A stretch of 64,000 nucleotides of DNA. Origin: Pterois miles. Its lineage: Eukaryota; Chordata; Actinopteri; Perciformes; Scorpaenidae. The stretch spans positions 6,009,001 through 6,073,000 of the forward strand of contig CAMQGK010000130.1 in NCBI GenBank assembly GCA_947000775.1, read 5' to 3'. The notes beneath the pieces are model-generated. The model was not told the DNA's origin and searched no databases. It saw only the letters and a list, made by a program, of their open reading frames with translations. Below, piece after piece: positions 60,571-64,000 of the stretch; the stretch's first letter is position 1, and the number at the start of each line of letters is the position of its first letter. The translations under genes were made by a program, and so were the position numbers.

Positions 60571-61990
60571 AAAAAAAAAAGTCAAGTAATCTGGTGTATA
60601 ACTATTGCTTAGCAAATGACAAACTGAACTAGCTGACTACAACGGAGCATGTCTTCATATGTTGGTAGAAAAACAGCTAGTTAGCTGTTAGCAGCTAGTG
60701 GGAGTCTGACGATGTGTTTACGTAACAGAGCTAACAGCTAATAGTGCTAATACAGCCAACAGAGCTAACAGTTACAGTCACTGAACACTCAGTAGGACTG
60801 AACATTTCTGTTTATAGAAACTGACAACTTGGTTCTCCCTCAGCTAAACACCGTTGTCATTGTTTGCACTGTTAGCATCGTTAGCAGTCATCTTGGTGAG
60901 CACCTTTAAGCCGGATAAAATACTTTAGTAGTTTAACAATAAAAAAACAGTATTTTTGAATTTGTTTCCACCATTTTTGATTTGTTATGATCATTATGTT
61001 ATAAGGTTACATCATTTTTGTAATGTGAGTTAATAACCCCTTAATCAATGTATTGGTGCTTTCATATGATTGATTTAAATAAAATGTGAGAAGCCACAAT
61101 GCCGGGATTATCAGTTCTATATAGTAAATACAGTGCGGTAAATGGATGTGATCCAAGACAAATGCAAGGAGCAACTCCCAGTGTTTGTAATGACATAATG
61201 AAGAGATGGATGCTGGCATCTGATACAAGGCTACTCATGTTTGCAAAGCAAAATGAACAGAGACTACACTGCATAAAACCCATGCTCATGTTTAACTATT
61301 TCTCCAGGGCTTTTAGCTGCTATGGAAATGAGAGAAGGTAAATTACGGACAAAGCACAGACGAGTCCATCAGGCTTAACTAAATTTCGAGCTCAGTGCAA
61401 TGGGTTACTGCCAGCAGCATGGTAAATTTCTCCTCAAGTGGCTATACCAATACAGCTATCCTGCAGACGAGGAGTATAAACACATAAATGTATCATTATG
61501 CGGTTTAAATATGTGATTCCTCATGAGACACATTTACATAAAGTTTGTATATATTCTGTAGTGTCAAACTGGAAGTGAACCTGCTGGGAAGGAAACATAT
61601 CCATCTTCCCTTCAGGTCCAGTATATTTGCATTGTGTCTATTCCTGGTGCTGTGCCAGAAATGGCCAAGTGTTTTCATTAAAGCTTTAATGGATGCATTC
61701 TCCACCCCAAACTAAACTTTTCACCTTGCCCCAGTATCATTTGGCGGGAGATCAAACGAAATCCACACAGGCAATGAGGGATGGTAGGTGCAGTTAAATT
61801 TGGTCCAAGGAGCTGCACAGATCTACATTGAATATTGGAAAAGTAACAGAACACTGTTAAGAAAAAAGTGTTTTACCGTACACCAACTTTCTTTCTTTGT
61901 ATTGTAAACTGGCTGCCTGGTGTCCAAAAACTATATAACACTTTTAGGGAAACATATTCTCACCCAGATTATGTATTTGACATATCACAA
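60571..61990. other. Unassigned non-coding stretch downstream of the candidate exon
   Basis: No gene is recognised. At 60660-60890 there are many gctaacag and gttagcag blocks, a wording common in fish repeats, with no clear unit. Confidence 0.4.
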
Positions 61991-62002
61991 ATATGTTTCT
62001 AA

Positions 62003-62110
62003 TAGTCAATCACAATCACAAATTAATCATAAGTTTTTATCTGTACAAAATATACCCTAACAAGAGATCTGACAAGTGTTAAATATGCTTGCTTTATGCA
62101 AAGCATAGCA
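62003..62110 (-). mobile_element. Short AGGGCTGTCAA-family fragment
   Basis: The plus strand carries atcacaaattaatcataagt, tttttatctgtacaaaatat, accctaacaagagatctgac, and tgcttgctttatgcaaag, reversed versions of the family's right-hand part. No end is preserved. Confidence 0.5.
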
Positions 62111-62114
62111 TCTT

Positions 62115-64000
62115 GCCAATGTTACTCATTCCTTAGCCTCGCTATTCATCGCATGGCACCCACATACTTAATTAAATTTGGTCTCGTATTGCGAATTTTC
62201 GCAATGAAGAAAATACAAAAAATAGACTCAATATGCAAGGTTTCTGTGCATTAAAATTTTTTATCAGATGATGGATTGAAAAACCTGGACTTAGTGTGCA
62301 AAGGCCTTTAGCCTTGTTAGACCAGGTTACTGTTGAGTACAACAGGATTGACTCCAAAGACTAACTTGCTAACAAGTGGCTAACAAGTGGCCTTTACAGC
62401 CTCATTGTGTACACTCACATGTAGTTGTTTTGTAGCATAGCATTAGCTTTGTACTTTACCAATTGCATTTAAGCTTCAGAAATCATAAAAGTGGTGTTCA
62501 TTTGTGGTATCTTGCTGAACAAAATGTGTTACTGTCATAAACTTCTGTTTGCCAAAGAGCTTATTTTCTGCAATAATCCAAAACCCAATGGAAAAATCCC
62601 ATTGGCTTTCTGTCAAGAGAAGCCAGGGCAAAGCTAACTTCCCGGCTGGTCCTACAAAAATACACCATCCCTGGAGCGCTCTATACAAGCCTAAAAATAT
62701 GGGATGCATTCTTTACTGTTTGTAAGGAAGCTGAATCTGACCAAAATATTCAAACATATAGCATTTCTAAACTAGCTTAATTACTTTCACAAGTTTTTCA
62801 ACAAAGGTCAAGTCCTGGTTGCAACAGTCAAAGCCATTTCCCCTCTCTCGCCAATGTTGACAACACTATTTCACTTAAACTCTTTCCCCTGATTAGAATG
62901 TTCTCCACGGTCCCGATAATTAGCTTGTTAATTGCCCCTACTTTCAGAAATGCGTTTGAGCATTGAATTGATATTCAACACAAATGAGTCCTTGCAGGTT
63001 TCATTCAACGGGTCCCAGCTGTTGGATAAATTCACCACCAATGGAACTCATAAGAGAAACACAATCAGACTTTATGGGATTTTTCTTCCCCTCATTATTA
63101 GATTCATGGAGCATTATAGAATTATAAAAATCCCGGGTGTTTAACTTTTGTAGACGGTTATGATGGATCTTGGTCCACGGACACAGCATGTTTATCCTGA
63201 GAGGTCCCAGACTAAATCTCATATGATCATTGCTACTGTACCGTAGCCTTCGAAAAACTGACTTTTCCTGCCCCTTCTCTTCCTCCAAAATCAATAATGG
63301 AATTATCTGCTCTACATACCTCAGCAGTGAAAACCTTTGCCATTTTACCTGCGAGCAATTTCACCTCAGCTCACCCGGAAAAGTCCAATAGCACTCACAT
63401 GCATGCGCAAACACAAATACCTCTCCTCTGACAGAGTGTCAGTTTTCCACTGCACATGTACATTTCCTCTCTGTTCAATTTGCATCGCATAGAAAAAAAA
63501 AGGGTCACTACCCCCACTCCAATCCCAACTCCAATGCTTTGACAGTTTGAGGCTGAAAACCCATCAGGCTGCTCAGTTCCACGCATGAGAGGATTCCTGT
63601 TAAGGTTCCCACTGAGGAAAATGGGGCCTGCCCCTTAATTTACCACCTCAGTCAAGATGAGGGCCTATTGATGCATTTGGAGCTAACTAGCTGTTTCAGA
63701 GATCCATCTCTTTGCTCTTTCCTTTCCCAACTATTTTTCTCTGTTTAATACACCCTGTTCCATTCTGTCCTTTCAGCAGCATCTCTGCTGTTTTGAGTCT
63801 GGTGCTGATTTTCACCTAGGACACCCTTTGTGTGTGTGGCTAAGCATCGGTGGAAATTGGATAAATCCAGCACCGTCATGTCATTGGCAACTGTTACAGA
63901 ACTTCCAATTACCCATTTGGCAGAGTACAATAAAAAAAAAAAAAAAAGTTTTGTATCTAACTTGGCGACACAGTAAGCCAACAAAAAACTCAAGAAATGT
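62115..64000. other. Unassigned non-coding stretch
   Basis: No gene or repeat family is recognised. An A16 run lies near 63932-63947. Short frames on both strands lack support. Confidence 0.4.

Overview
The window looks like non-coding DNA from a teleost fish, probably a percomorph: intron or intergenic sequence, AT-rich and full of decayed transposons. There are no operons, no rRNA or tRNA genes that I can recognise, and no long open reading frame outside tandem repeats. The organism call rests on repeat families I recognise from fish genomes: L2-type LINE tails ending in (TTATC)n, a Tc1-like element whose relic reads NSPDLNPIKHLWD, short elements with AGGGCTGTCAA ends, and several unnamed teleost interspersed repeats.

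Layout. 0-12 kb: unique sequence with scattered repeats, including a 340-bp teleost repeat near 3.5 kb, the first copy of a repeat that recurs near 45.5 kb, a ~137-bp tandem repeat carrying palindromic oestrogen-response-element matches (7.74-8.24 kb), and a near-complete AGGGCTGTCAA element (9.88-10.58 kb). 12-28 kb: mostly unrecognised sequence, with two broken Tc1-like elements (16.1-16.8 and 24.15-24.68 kb) and A/T-rich arrays. 28.4-29.3 kb: a 34-unit, 27-bp minisatellite, the most regular structure in the window, which produces the longest open reading frames by periodicity alone. 30-45 kb: more short DNA elements, a ~680-bp long-inverted-repeat element (35.95-36.63 kb) and a possible conserved non-coding block (32.8-33.8 kb). 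45-50 kb: a second copy of the 6-kb repeat and two degenerate arrays. 50-64 kb: a 100-bp AT run, a reverse-transcriptase relic (about 56.6-57.1 kb), and one good candidate exon.

The only feature I would propose as part of a host gene is an 84-bp open block at 60102-60185 on the + strand, with a pyrimidine-rich acceptor and a strong donor. I do not recognise the 28 residues it would encode. If it is real, much of the window is likely to be the introns of one large gene. The remaining protein-like signals belong to dead transposons.
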